From positions 124,001 to 188,000 of the forward strand of contig JAMPIV010018956.1 of NCBI GenBank assembly GCA_024509875.1: a DNA stretch of 64,000 nucleotides, given 5' to 3'. A program made the translations under genes and the position numbers. Below the pieces are notes generated by a model. The model saw nothing but the letters and a program-made list of their open reading frames with translations, was not told where the DNA came from and ran no database searches. Shown here one piece after another: positions 12,880-23,621 of the stretch (positions are counted from its first letter, which is position 1; every line of letters starts with the position of its first letter). This stretch comes from Oreohelix idahoensis (lineage: Eukaryota; Mollusca; Gastropoda; Stylommatophora; Oreohelicidae).

Positions 12880-15800
12880 AAATAAGAATCTGCCATCAAT
12901 GGTACCTATACCTTGTAGTGGTATGGCAGCTTGCGTACCCTGACAATCCCCAGAGCTATGCCAGTGGGAGTTTTACTCCTGGTAGGTTCAACCAAGCTGG
13001 ACTGGTCTGTGTGGGTAGGGGTCAGACAAAAGCTGGTACCATGGTCCTCCAGGTTGGGGGTTTTAGCACAGGGCTGACACCCCTGTCTGTGTAAAAAAAA
13101 CAATGAAGTTATGGAAACAATAATAAATGAACAAACTTTGCTGCGGGATGGACATTCGGAGTCTGTGGCTCGTATGACTGTCAGTGGTGAAAGCCGAAAG
13201 GAAGCCACTGACATGAAAACGGATGTCCTGACTGCAAAACAGGATACAAGAATAGGTTTTTGGAATGTCAGGACAATGTACGAGACAGGTAAACTAAGAC
13301 AGGTCACGGCAGAAATGAGAAACTATAGGTTACACATTCTAGGGATAAGTGAGAGCAGATGGACAGGGGCAGGAAAAGTTAGAACAGCAACAGGAGAAAC
13401 AGTACTTTACTCTAGAAGAGAGGATGGACAGCACAATGAAGGCGTAGCCATTATTCTACAGAAAGGAATAGAAAGGACACTACTGGAATGGAAACCCATC
13501 AACAACAGACTGATAAGATTAAGATTGAGAGGGAGATTCACCAACACTACAACAATACAATGCTACGCACCAACGAATGATAGCGATGAGGAGGTCAAGG
13601 ATTAATTCTATCAACAACTGCAGAAAGAAATGGAAGACACACCTAGATATGATCTTGTTATAGTAATGGGAGACCTCAATGCGAAAGTTGGTACACACAA
13701 TACATATAATGAAAGAACAATGGGGAAATGCGGCAGCGGAACAGCAAATGAAAATGGGGATAAACTAATAAGTTTCTGTAGCATTAATAACCTGGTCATT
13801 GGTGGAACACTCTTCCCACATAAAGAAATTCACAAATTAACATGGGAATCACCAAATGGTCAGGACAGAAACCAGATAGACCACATCATGGTTAACGGTA
13901 GATGGAGACATGCATTACAAGATGTGAAGGTAAGAAGAGGTGCAGATGTGGGAAGTGATCACCATTTAGTAGTAGCAAAACTGAAAGTGAAACTAAGAAG
14001 GGCTGCACCAACTGTAACTACACAGAAAAGGTTTGACATCAGCAAATTGAAGGACTCTCTTACCAGAAAAGCTTTTGCGGCCGACATAAAGAAACAATAT
14101 CAATTTGCCAAAAGTCAGGAAAAGACATTGACTGATGATATAGACCAGAATTCCAACACCATTTCAACAATATACAAAGAAAGCAGCAAATCATGCTTGG
14201 AATTCCAGGAAAAAAAGAAGCAAGACTGGATAACACCAGAAACATTAAACACCATAACGATGAGAAAGGAAATGAAAAGAAAGAAAACAGAAGCGAAGTC
14301 CCCCAGGTTAAAGCAACTATATAGCAAACAGTACAGTCAGCTGGACAAGGAAGTTAAACGCCAAACCCGAGCCAACAAAAGGAATTTCCTAGACGATCTT
14401 GCAAGACAGGCAGAGGAGGCAGCACTGAGAAATGAACAAAGCACAGTATACAAAATAACTAAATTCATCAGCGGAAAACAAGGTGCAAACAATATTACAT
14501 TAGTAAGAGATAAGCAAGGTAATCTCATCACGACAGCAGAGGGACAAGAAACAAGATGGGCAGAGCACTTCAGAGAAACTCTGAACAAGGAACCACCAGA
14601 GACACAATTGAATGTTCCTGAAGCTGAAAACGATCTAGATGTGAATACAGACATTCCACGAAAAGAAGAAATCATCACAGCAATCAAAGGGTTAAAGAAC
14701 GGCAAAGCTCCGGGCCATGATAACTTAAATGCAGAGCTATTTAAGACAGACCCTGAGCTAGTAGCAGAACTATTAGAACCACTATTTGCACAAGTCTGGA
14801 AAACGGGGACAACACCATCAGAGTGGAACAAAGGAATAATTGTAAAATTGCCCAAGAAGGGAGATCTTGCAGACTGCAATAATTGGAGAGGAATCACTCT
14901 TCTCTCAGTTCCCAGCAAAATACTAGGCAGGATAATTATACAGAGAATTTCAAAGGCAGTAGATCACAAACTGAGGAAAGAACAAGCAGGATTTAGAAAG
15001 AACAGGAGATGTGTAGACCATATATTCACTCTTAGGAACATTATAGAGCAGTGCTCAGAATGGCAAAGACAGCTTTACATTAATTTCGTTGACTTTGAAA
15101 AGGCTTTTGACAGCATACATAGGGACAGTTTATGGAAAATACTGAGGGCTTATGGATATCCAAGCTGCATAGTGTCATTCATTAAAAGCCTCTATGCAAA
15201 CTTTACGTGCAGAGTTGGGCAGAGCAACCTAACCTTTGAGGTGAAGACAGGAGTATGACAGGGATGCCCCTTATCAACCACTCTATTTTTAACAGTCATA
15301 GACTGGGTGATGCGCCAGACAACAGAGGGCAGTCCAAGAGGAATAAGATGGACAACATTTTCTACATTGGAAGATCTGGAATATGCAGATGACATTGCAC
15401 TACTAGCTCATTCACATCAACTCATTCAGGAAAAAATGGATAGACTTAATAAGTTTAGCCAGCAGGTGGGCTTGAACATCAATTTAAAGAAGTCTGAGGT
15501 CATGACGCTCAATGTGAGCAACCCTGAGCCCATATCAGTAAGGAATAAGCAATTGGTACAGACAGATACTTTCACATACCTAGGAAGCATAGTAACACCA
15601 GACGGCGGGGCAGGCAAAGACATCAACATCAGAATGAATAAGGCAAGAATAGCCTTCTTTAGCCTAAACAACATCTGGAAGTCCTCTCAATACAGCACAA
15701 GCACAAAATTAAAATTATATCAGAGCTGTGTGCTTTCTGTGCTTCTCTATGGTGCGGAATGCTGGAGAGTTACAGAGAAGGAAATGTCAAAATTGTCCTC

Positions 15801-16223
15801 TTTTCATACAACATGCCTAAGAAAAATTCACCGAATTTTTTGGCCGAATACCATCACTAACCAAGATCTGCTTACTCGTAGCAAGCAAGAGGACATGCAC
15901 ACCATCATAGCTGGCAGACGCTGGAACTGGGTTGGTCATGTCCTCAGAAGAGACACCGATGCCATCACAAGAACAGCTATGCTTTGGACCCCTGAAGGAA
16001 AACGAAAGAGAGGCCGACCAAAAACAACCTGGCGGAGGACTCTGGAGGCTGAGATGCAAAGAATGAACCAGAGTTGGGGCACTGTACGAAGGATGGCCAC
16101 CGACCGAGCAAAGTGGAATCATTTTGTTGTTGCCCTACAAGACGCCACTAGGCGTGATGGCCACTGACTGCTTTGATGGTCAGCGGCTAAGGATCAAAGA
16201 AAAGAAGAAAAAAAATAAGAATG
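12880..16223 (+). mobile_element. Full-length non-LTR retrotransposon, family B (APE + RT)
   Basis: The unit is bracketed by AAATAAGAAT at 12880-12889 and 16214-16223, a probable target-site duplication. It has a ~220-bp 5' UTR, a single long coding frame (13111-16167), a short 3' UTR and a GAAAAGAAGAAAA-type A-rich tail. Having both ends plus a TSD shows it was not 5'-truncated, unlike most copies of such elements. Fragments of the same family occur at 29166-32017 (-) and 54645-55115 (-), and its 3' end recurs in the SINE at 39668-39872. Confidence 0.85.
13111..16167 (+). pseudogene. Endonuclease-reverse transcriptase of family B element
   Basis: One continuous frame of 1,019 codons interrupted by only two nonsense codons (TAA at 13603, TGA at 15256) and no frameshift. 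Domain order: APE-type endonuclease (residues ~50-290; FWNVRTM, SRWTG, YAPTNDSDEE, MGDLNAKVG, QIDHIMV, SDHHLVVAKL); RT (~500-800; NGKAPGHD, WRGITLLSVPSKI, EQAGFRKNR, FVDFEKAFDS, QGCPLS, EYADDIALLA); and a C-terminal region with GRRWNWVGHVL and KRGRPKTTWRR, common to RTE-like and related elements. The protein would nick the target and prime reverse transcription there. Both stops are explicable by a single C-to-T change (CAA to TAA, CGA to TGA). The clade is probably RTE-like, not certain. Confidence 0.88.
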
Positions 16224-16650
16224 GAGCGAGGTGAGACAGCAATGTTCAAAATTCGCAGCTCGCTGGAAAAACCATATGTAACATTGCTGTTTGTTTTTAT
16301 TAGTAAAAAGATACTTTGATAGCTTTTTCAATTTGGGAATTAATACACTTCAAAAGAGAAGAAGATAAAGTGTATCGTCAAATAAGTTTTATTGCAATCT
16401 GCTTAATAGCAAAGGGACAGTGACGACTTAAACTTGATGAATTTCCCTCAGTTTTCTTCACTTTCATCCACTTTCAACAGCACGAATCAGGCACTTTGTG
16501 GTACCTAGTTATAAAAACATCAATATCACACAACAGAAATACAATCCAGTGTAATCTGACTAAACAGCTTGATGATCTAGATGTTGTAGATGGCTTGGCT
16601 CATCTGTCTCAATCAGTTGCAAGGTAAAATGATAATAATAATAATAGCCC
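16224..16650. other. No gene seen
   Basis: Anonymous intronic sequence ending in a short (ATA)n run near 16632. Confidence 0.5.
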
Positions 16651-16926
16651 CTTCAGTCATAACTGACTAATTGAATGTGCCCCTGAGGTGACAGCCCTTC
16701 AGTCATAACTGACTATGGGAAGGTGCCCCTGAGGTGACAGCCCTTCAGTCATAACTGACTATGGGAATGTGCCCCTGAGGTGACAGCCCTTCAGACATAA
16801 TTGACTATGGGAATGAGCCTCTGAGGTGACAACCCTTCAGTCATAACTGACTATGGTAATGTGCCCCTGAGGTGACAGCCCTTCAGTCATAACTGACTAT
16901 GGGAATGTGCCCCTGAGGTGACATCC
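16651..16926. repeat. 46-bp minisatellite, six copies
   Basis: Six head-to-tail units, each CCCTTCAGTCATAACTGACT then ATGGGAATGTGCCCCTGAGGTGACA, with few differences (copies 1 and 4 are the most divergent). Each unit contains a short palindrome-like AGTCATAACTGACT. Confidence 0.95.
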
Positions 16927-16979
16927 CTCAGCTGCTTATTTTCCTGATGCTCCTGTTGACATTTTCTCTTCTCTTCAGC

Positions 16980-17420
16980 TTGTTATGTCAGCTTCTTTTC
17001 ACCAAATCTGAGGTGGTGCCATAAATACCATCACCACTTGGTGCGATCGGCAGCCTCATCATCCTACGTTGCTGGATTCATGTCCCGTGCCCTCATATCT
17101 CTTGCACACATCCTTGAACCTCAGCTGTGGCCACCCAACTGTTCATTTGCCATCTGCTAGTTGCCCGTAGAAGATATCTTTTGGGATGCGACCATCTTCC
17201 ATGTGGTGGACATGGCAGAGCCAGCGTAGTCTGCACTGTCCAAGCAGTGTGCACATGCCCTCAAGGCCAGCATGTGACAATACCTCGACATTTGTCACTT
17301 TATCCTCTCCAGGGCACAAGCTTGGGCACAGTTATATGGAGATCAAGCTGTTGCCCATGCAGCATGTTCCCTCTCTCCACACAGCTGGTAGATCCAAAGG
17401 AACGGCAGTAGCCGATACAG
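16980..17420 (-). pseudogene. Non-LTR retrotransposon C-terminal remnant (family D)
   Basis: Translated on the minus strand, the region gives broken pieces of a typical RT C-terminal tail: WLCHVHHMEDGRIPKDILYG, then VGRPQLRFKDVCKRDM, then WEDEAADRTKW. The catalytic RT is missing, so this is a 5'-truncated remnant. The family differs from B and C. Confidence 0.7.
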
Positions 17421-17826
17421 TTTGGTACCAGCATTGCATGAGTTGCCAGAATAATGTTGAATCAACATTAGACTGTCTTAGGGACTCCGACTCTGGATTT
17501 ATCCTCAGGGTTTACTCCCGAAGCCAATTTCATAAATGGATATTCCCGCAAAACAGCAGTGATTTGAATTCAGAGTTCCTTCTCTTAGATAAACTGCCAA
17601 CCAAGGATCACAAAGCTGCTGGTTTAAAGGGGCCTTTGCCCCTTCTCCTGTCAGTGGAAACAGTTCCGCCGGGCTCAAATTGTACCTCGCATGAAGGCTG
17701 GGAGCTGGACTTGGTTGTCAGCGGCTACTTGAGATGCGTGCCATTGAAGCATTTATCTGCAGTGAGAGCTTATCCTTACTACAACTCCCGGCTGTAACAA
17801 CCTTTGGAACATGATAATGCTCAATA
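17421..17826. other. Open frame of unknown nature, probably non-coding
   Basis: A + strand frame runs from 17186 to 17797 but its first half is antisense to the non-LTR remnant, so its openness is not evidence of a gene. The second half (17430-17797) has no recognisable domain. It may be retrotransposon 3' sequence. Confidence 0.4.
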
Positions 17827-17991
17827 ACTATTCACAACAAGTTGGTCTGAAAATACACAGGGACAAGACAAGGATAATGAGAATAAATGTAAGATTTGAT
17901 AACAAGGTTGAACATGAAGAAACACAACTAAAAGATGGTAGAATCATACACATAACTTGGCAGTAATACGAAGTTGGAGGGACAGACAAAA

Positions 17992-18148
17992 TGTATTGTA
18001 TGGCTCTGTCAAGTCAGTCCTAATGTATGGCTCTGTCAAGTCAGTCCTATTGTATGGCTCTGTCAAGTCAGTCCTATTGTATGGCTCTGTCAAGTCAGTC
18101 CTATTGTATGGCTCTGTCAAGTCAGTCCTAATGTATGGCTCTGAAAGA
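17992..18148. repeat. 27-bp tandem repeat built from an RT C-terminal motif
   Basis: Five full copies plus a partial of TGTATGGCTCTGTCAAGTCA + GTCCTAT. In frame each unit encodes LYGSVKSVL. The last unit runs into ..LMYGSER, the normal continuation of the motif in these elements, showing that the array grew from retrotransposon coding sequence. Confidence 0.93.
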
Positions 18149-18326
18149 TAAAAAACAATAAGAAAAGTTACAGACTTTCATAAATGGGTGCTTGCATAGA
18201 ATATAAGGTTTGAAATGGTATTACAAAGTCACAAATGGGGAACTGATGACAAGAACCAGACAAGTGCCAGTGGAACAAGAGATGAGAAAAAGATGCTGGT
18301 GATGGATACAACACACATTGAGGAAA

Positions 18327-18475
18327 CCTGTTGATAGCATTACAAGGTGGTCCTTGTTCTGAAATCCCCAGGAAAAGAAAGGCAGAGGTAGACTAAAAAA
18401 CCTGTTGATACCATTACAAGGTGGTCCTTGTTCTGAAATCCCCAGGGAAAGAAAGGCAGAGGTAGACTAAAAAAC
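18327..18475. repeat. ~74-bp tandem duplication in the same remnant
   Basis: Two near-identical copies beginning AAACCTGTTGATA and ending AGGTAGACTAAA. A shorter 28-bp unit (AGCTGTTGTCATGTGACAGG + TGGACTTG) is repeated at 18530-18660 in two to four partly degraded copies. Confidence 0.85.
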
Positions 18476-18719
18476 GTGGAGAAGAGAGCTGGAGACAAAA
18501 GAAACTGAAGAAAACATGGAAAGAACTTTAGCTGTTGTCATGTGACAGGTGGACTTGAGCTGTTGTCATGTGACAGGTGGACTTGAGCTGTTGTCATGTG
18601 ACAGGAGGACTTGGTATGTGTTTGTTGAAGGCTTATGTTGACATGTGACAGGAGGACTTGGTATGTGTTTGTTAAGGGCCTATGCTCCTTGGGGAGATAA
18701 AGGGTATATTGATTATTGA

Positions 18720-19062
18720 CCAGCAATCACAAACACTTTAATCAGTCACCATTTAGCAGCTTCAGAACACATACAAATTCTTCAACTTGGCATTGGTTGC
18801 TAAAGTATGACAAGCTCAGCAACTCTTGTTTATCAACAGCAAAAACCTCTTGTTAAAGAACTAGTCTAAACTTTCAAAGATTCTTCATGTAAGTGCATTA
18901 TTATGTCAGTAAGTATTTTACTGAGTTTACGCAACTATAGATTATATTTTTTATTTTTCAATTATTCTTTACTTTATAATAACTTCTTGTCAAAATGCAT
19001 TAAAGAATCTGTCAGAATCTATGTAATAGGTAAAATATATCATGTACTGTAATCAAAATCCA
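18720..19062. other. Intronic, nothing recognised
   Basis: AT-rich sequence between the non-LTR remnant and the next exon of the zinc-finger gene. Confidence 0.5.
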
Positions 19063-19063
19063 G

Positions 19064-19116
19064 ATTCTGATGAGGAGTATAATGGAGACTTCCAGAATCA
19101 TGATGCTAAAACTGAG
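19064..19116 (+). CDS. Zinc-finger gene, third coding exon
   Basis: Acceptor AAAATCCAG and donor GAG|GTAGGA. The exon is 53 bases. With one base carried from exon 9112-9226 it completes 18 codons (N-SDEEYNGDFQNHDAKTE), ending in phase 0. It is acidic. On its own it would be too short to call; the exact phase match with its neighbours and two usable splice sites support it. Confidence 0.6.
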
Positions 19117-19359
19117 GTAGGATGTTGTATGTACCATTGTTTAGACAAACTATATCAGCTTTCATGTCCACTCCTATTTCCTGCCAGCTGGAGGCAATTG
19201 TGAAAGTAACTTCTATGTAGAAAACAAATTATTGTCCTGACTTTCATAGACTCCAGAAACTACAAGAGGCCTTATTAGACATGCTTGTTTATTATTTCAG
19301 CGTTTATTTATTTATTTTTGTTTGACACAAACAATTCCAATGGTTTTTGTGTGTGTTTG

Positions 19360-19535
19360 AAAGTTCACTGTGCCCGTATAAGGTCTTATTTCATGTAGAC
19401 AATAATTGTGTGTTTGAAAGTTCACTGTGACCGTATAAGGTCTTATTTCATGTAGACAATAATTGTGTGTTTGAAAGTTCACTGTGACCGTATAAGGTCT
19501 TATTTCATGTAGACAATAATTGTGTGTTCTGTATA
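19360..19535. repeat. 60-bp tandem repeat, three copies
   Basis: Units begin GTGTGTTTGAAAGTTCACTG and end near CATGTAGACAATAATT. The three copies are almost identical. Downstream, to about 19660, is GT-rich simple sequence. Confidence 0.92.
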
Positions 19536-20049
19536 TTTATGTGTGTTTTTATAAGTATGTGCATGAGCATTTGTCTGTACATGCATACATAAGGTGTATG
19601 TGTTTGTTTGTTTATGTGCATGTGAGTATGTCTTTGTATGTGTGCTTGAGTGATGGTAATAATGAGAAAATGATTGCAGAAAAAAATGTTATCACCTCTA
19701 CATTTAAAAACTGTGTATTACAAGTGTCCTAAATACAAAGAGAAATCAAGTCTAATACAGAAATCTCAATCTTCAAATCCAGTGTCAAGGCTGTTCAATT
19801 ATGTAGCTCTAGTTTATAGCATTCTAAAATGTCCAGGGTAAAAGAGTTTTTGGGAGACTCAAAAACACAGATAGTAGAGAACTGGATACAAAAGTCATAG
19901 ATATGAGTCAGTCATGGAGACACCTTGAGCTGATAGTATATAACAAGAGGAGTTGGCATACATTTGTTGAAGACCTAGACTGTTTAGGAAGCTAAAATTG
20001 ATAATGATGATGTGACATAAATGCCAGGATTGATCAAAATTTGTTTCAG

Positions 20050-20152
20050 CCTGATTGTGACAACTGCTGTACTAAAACTGAGATACAGTATACTGACTTC
20101 TTGGACTTGCCAGAAAGTCAACAACAGTTATGCTTATTTGGAGATGAGAAAG
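20050..20152 (+). CDS. Zinc-finger gene, fourth coding exon
   Basis: Acceptor TTTGTTTCAG at 20049; donor AAAG|GTATAT at 20152/20153. Enters in phase 0 and leaves in phase 1, encoding 34 codons that start PDCDNCCTKTEIQYTDFLDL and end near FGDEK. Acidic and Gln-rich, no domain recognised. The leftover G pairs with GT of the next exon to make Gly just before the first finger. Confidence 0.7.
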
Positions 20153-20246
20153 GTATATATAATAGCAATGTTATTGTTTTAAATTCATATTTTGGCTACA
20201 TTAGTTTACATTATTTGAATATCTGCACAGTATAATATTTAATACT

Positions 20247-23200
20247 AATATAAGTATATAAACCAATAAAACGGTATTGAATCAGTTCTACAAATAACAG
20301 TTCATGTGAAACAAGGGATGTTTCGGGTTTTACCCTTCATCGGCCACAGTTACAAACAGGTGACAAGGACAAGAATTACATATAGGTACTACAAAAACAT
20401 ACGATGATGAGAAACATACACCAAATGAGTGATACAAGCAGATGGAAAAAGTAAACACCCACAGTGATGATCAAGAAAAGAACAATAATAATACAAGAAA
20501 ATCGTAAAACCTGAACGAAATACCGAAACAAGAAAGAAAATAATCAACGAAATGAAAAAAAAGAATGAACAAAACTTCGGAACAAGTAAAAGTCACTTAG
20601 CTAGATCGGTAGATGCTTAGAATAGAACACTGAGGTACCTTGTCCAAGAAATCATCTAAGAAAGTGACGTATAAGATAGCGACAATTTAAAAAGATACAA
20701 AAGGATATGAAACGAACCAAAACAAAAACATAAGAAGATAGATCGAAAAAACAACAAATAAAGAAGAATGAAAAAGAGAAAAGCCACCAGAATTTATGCA
20801 AAATGATGTTAGACATTAAGGCCTTTTGTAGATAAACAGCCCATTTGAAGAATAAGATGATTCTCCAATGAAAAGTGAGTCAGGTCATCACCAACACATG
20901 AAAGGAGGGCAGTGACATGAATATCAGAATTACCTGAATGGTCAGGCCTATTGAAATGAAGTGCCACCGGTAAATGTTTGCCATGATAGATGCCATTCAA
21001 GTGCTCACGAAACCTGTCTGCCAAACGTCTGCCAGTTTCACCAATATAGGTAATGCCACACATCTTACAGATGATAGCATAAATCAGGTTTCTGGATTCG
21101 CACGTGAAAGACTCTCTAATGACAAATTTTCCTTTTGGACAGCTCTTACAATACATAGATGGCATTGGCACAGTTTAGTACCAAAGTATGAAGGGCTAGT
21201 ATGTCTCAAGCAACTGTGTACAAGAATATCCCTAAAATTGTTATCCCTACGATATGCCACCATAGGTGTATCACAAAACAACTTTCTGGTATCAGGATCA
21301 GAGTGGAGAATAGGCAGATGTCGAAACAGAATTCTCTTCACTGCCAGACAGTGAGGATGGAAAGTTTGAACCAATTTGAGTGTCAGATTGGACAGAAGGT
21401 TTAATAGTGAGTGCCATCTGAAGAGTGACGCATGTGATGCAGTTAAGAGCATCAGATAAAACATGTTCTGGATAAAGACGTCGGAGAAAGAACTCGAGCA
21501 TCTCTTGAGCTCGCTGATGGAAATCATTGTCATTGTGACATAACCGACGCAAGTGAAGAAGTTGAGAAAAGGGAATGAAATTTTTACAACTAAGAGGATG
21601 CGATGAAGTATAAAGAAGGAAACCGTGAGCGTCAGTAGCCTTATAATAGACAGACGTTTTAAGACCAGTAGGGCTAATAGTCACAGTGATGTCAAGGAAG
21701 TTCACTGAAGTCGTAGAAGTTTCAGAAGTGAATTTGATGGCAGGATTGAAATTACCAACATAGTCAATAAATCGATGGAGGTCTACCTCAGACATGTCTA
21801 ATACCAATACCATCATCAATATAGGGGCAGTAAAACTCGTGTATCGGTCCATCGTAACTTTGAAAGACCAAATATTCAAAGTGGCCCATAAACAGGCAAG
21901 CGTAACTAGGGCCCATCTTAGTACCCATAGCGATGCCACTGATTTGGTTGAAGAATTGGCCATTAAACTCAAAAGAGTTGAGAATAAGAACCAACTCAAC
22001 AAGGTGAAGCAGCAGACCTGTACTTATAGTAAGATCAGTACGCTGGTCGAGAAAAAAATTGGAGTGCCTTGAGACCATCAGCATGTGGAATAGAAGTATA
22101 AAGGGAAGAAACATCTAGGAGGAAAAGATGGTAAGAACGGCCAGGCGTGAATCTGATCGAATCAAAGGAGGTGATAGCATGAGTAGTGTCCTTCAAATAA
22201 GAAGGCAGATTGGCGACTAAAGGCTGGAGAATACTATCAAGGAATTCAGAAATACATTCAGTGGGACAAGAACAGGCTGAAACAATAGGCCTACTAGGGT
22301 TAGCAATTTTATGCACCTTAGGAAGCATGTAAAAGGAAGGCTTACGAAGACTACTATCAAAAATGTGGAGAGATAAAGCACAAGAAAGAAGAAGATCATC
22401 ATGGACAAGGCCCCGGATAGTCTTATAAACAGTAAGATTATTCCAGACTGTAGCATCACCAGAACAAGGTGAGTAAAAGGTGGTGTTACCTAGCTGTGTA
22501 ACTCCTTCATGAGTGTATAAGTCCTAATGCCAAACAACCACTGCACCACCTTTGTCTGCCAGCTTGATAACAATTTCATCACGATTTTTAAGGCGTGATA
22601 GTGCCCACCATTCAGAAGACGTGAGATTAGATCAATGGAGATGGTGTAGAGTGAGCTGGTCAATGTCATGTAAAGTATTGGCAATATGTAAATCCAGAGC
22701 ACGAGAAGCTCCTGGAGCTGGAGTCCAGTCTAGTTTAGGTTTGTTAAAATGATGAAAGATATCATCAGTATCGTAAACCCTGGTAGAATCATTACCCTTA
22801 CGATGGTAATATTTGAGACGCATGCGGCGATGGAAGCTGTGAACATCTTGAAGCAGAGAATATTTGTCAAAATTAGAACGAAGAGAAACAAACAAGACCT
22901 TTGCTCAGGACAGACAATTCACCAGGAAACCGATGCAAATCTGGAGGAATGCAAATAACTTTAGCATGGGTATAAGACTGAATAGAGGACCTTGAAGAAT
23001 ATTGCAGATGGAGGCAGCACAATTTTACTTTTTTATGTGTGTTCAAACAAGTATAGAGCTCCCTATTCATGTCATGGATAATAGTGCGAATAAGAGGGAA
23101 CGCTGCCGGGCACGATGAAGTCAGTAGACGTAGTTGTTGAGTAAGGTTGGATTTGGAAAGTTCAAATTCAGTTAGCTGGAATTTATGTATAACAATGACA

Positions 23201-23615
23201 CACCTCATAAGTTGGAAGGAACATTTCTTCTCAACTTGTTGTAAGCAGTGCTGGTCAGCAAAATGAGGATGTCCAGCCGACAGATGGAAGCTAGAGACAA
23301 ACCCTTTGGGAATAACCCTAGCACGGAGACAGTTCTTGAGAAAATTAATGTACCATGTACAGCGTGTCTTCTTGTATATAGTAAAGGCTAAGTCAGAAGC
23401 AGTACGAGATATGTCAGAAGGCATGAGAGAAAATGAAGGGGTAATAAAAGAATGAAGAGAAGAAATCAACTGTTTGTGATAAGGCATAATGAACAAATGT
23501 AAAAATATGAAACTAGAGAAGCACACAAAATATAGTAGTCACGAAACGAAAACAGGGTAGCAGCAATGATAGTAGTATAGTGTAAGTAAATAAATTAAGG
23601 GGCTGCTGCAAAACT
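20247..23615 (-). mobile_element. Penelope-like element, full-length copy
   Basis: Reads right to left. The N-terminal region starts near 23500 with MPYHKQLISS. RT blocks follow: LPKVHKIANPSRPIVSACSC (22328 on), LDVSSLYTSIPH, IAMGTKMGPSYACLFMG, YIDDGI. A C-terminal GIY-YIG nuclease is at 21171-20840: LIYAIICKMCGITYIGETGR then LADRFREHLNGI, preceded by a C..C pair. This RT plus GIY-YIG order defines endonuclease-bearing Penelope-like elements, which prime at nicks and lack LTRs. Frameshifts and stops break the ORF. A 5'-truncated copy lies directly upstream in element orientation (23622-25205), the usual tandem pLTR layout. Confidence 0.88.
20302..20355 (-). ncRNA. Hammerhead-type motif in Penelope-like element, copy 1
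   Basis: On the minus strand: CTGTGG, CCGATGA (20343-20337), an AGGGT-AAA-ACCC hairpin, GAAAC (20324-20320), a 7-base loop, GTT and TCACA, which pairs with TGTGG to form stem I. It is identical in layout to copy 2, except that the core has CCGATGA instead of CTGATGA, so cleavage is probably weakened. Confidence 0.6.
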
Positions 23616-23621
23616 GGTAAG

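Larger units (their letters stand above)
17827..18715 (+). pseudogene. Non-LTR C-terminal remnant with internal tandem expansions (family E)
   Basis: In order along the + strand: QQVGLKIHRDKTRIMRINV (17838), the KSVLLYGSE motif block (amplified, next entry), a VPVEQEMRKRCWRWI-like block (18265-18310), an IGHTLRKP-like block, GKKGRGRLKN-like (18365-18480), and a terminal WKELxxxxxDRxRW-like block that also looks amplified (18535-18690). Together they are the usual tail of a non-LTR ORF. Three different stretches have been tandemly duplicated within 700 bp. Confidence 0.7.

Noticed and set aside
14060..15674. Minus-strand ORFs up to 193 codons across the LINE
   Set aside because: Antisense shadows of the long endonuclease-RT frame; composition and motifs support the + strand only.
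16651..16926. Possible CRISPR-like direct repeats (also 17992-18148 and 33139-33240)
   Set aside because: Units are head to tail with no unique spacers, and the sequence is clearly eukaryotic.
17186..17797. 203-codon + strand ORF
   Set aside because: The first half is antisense to a recognisable non-LTR remnant; the second half has no domain. Openness alone is not enough.
21794..22072. + strand ORFs within the Penelope-like element (also 20974-21354, 22552-22958)
   Set aside because: They run antisense to RT and GIY-YIG motifs on the minus strand and show no domain of their own.
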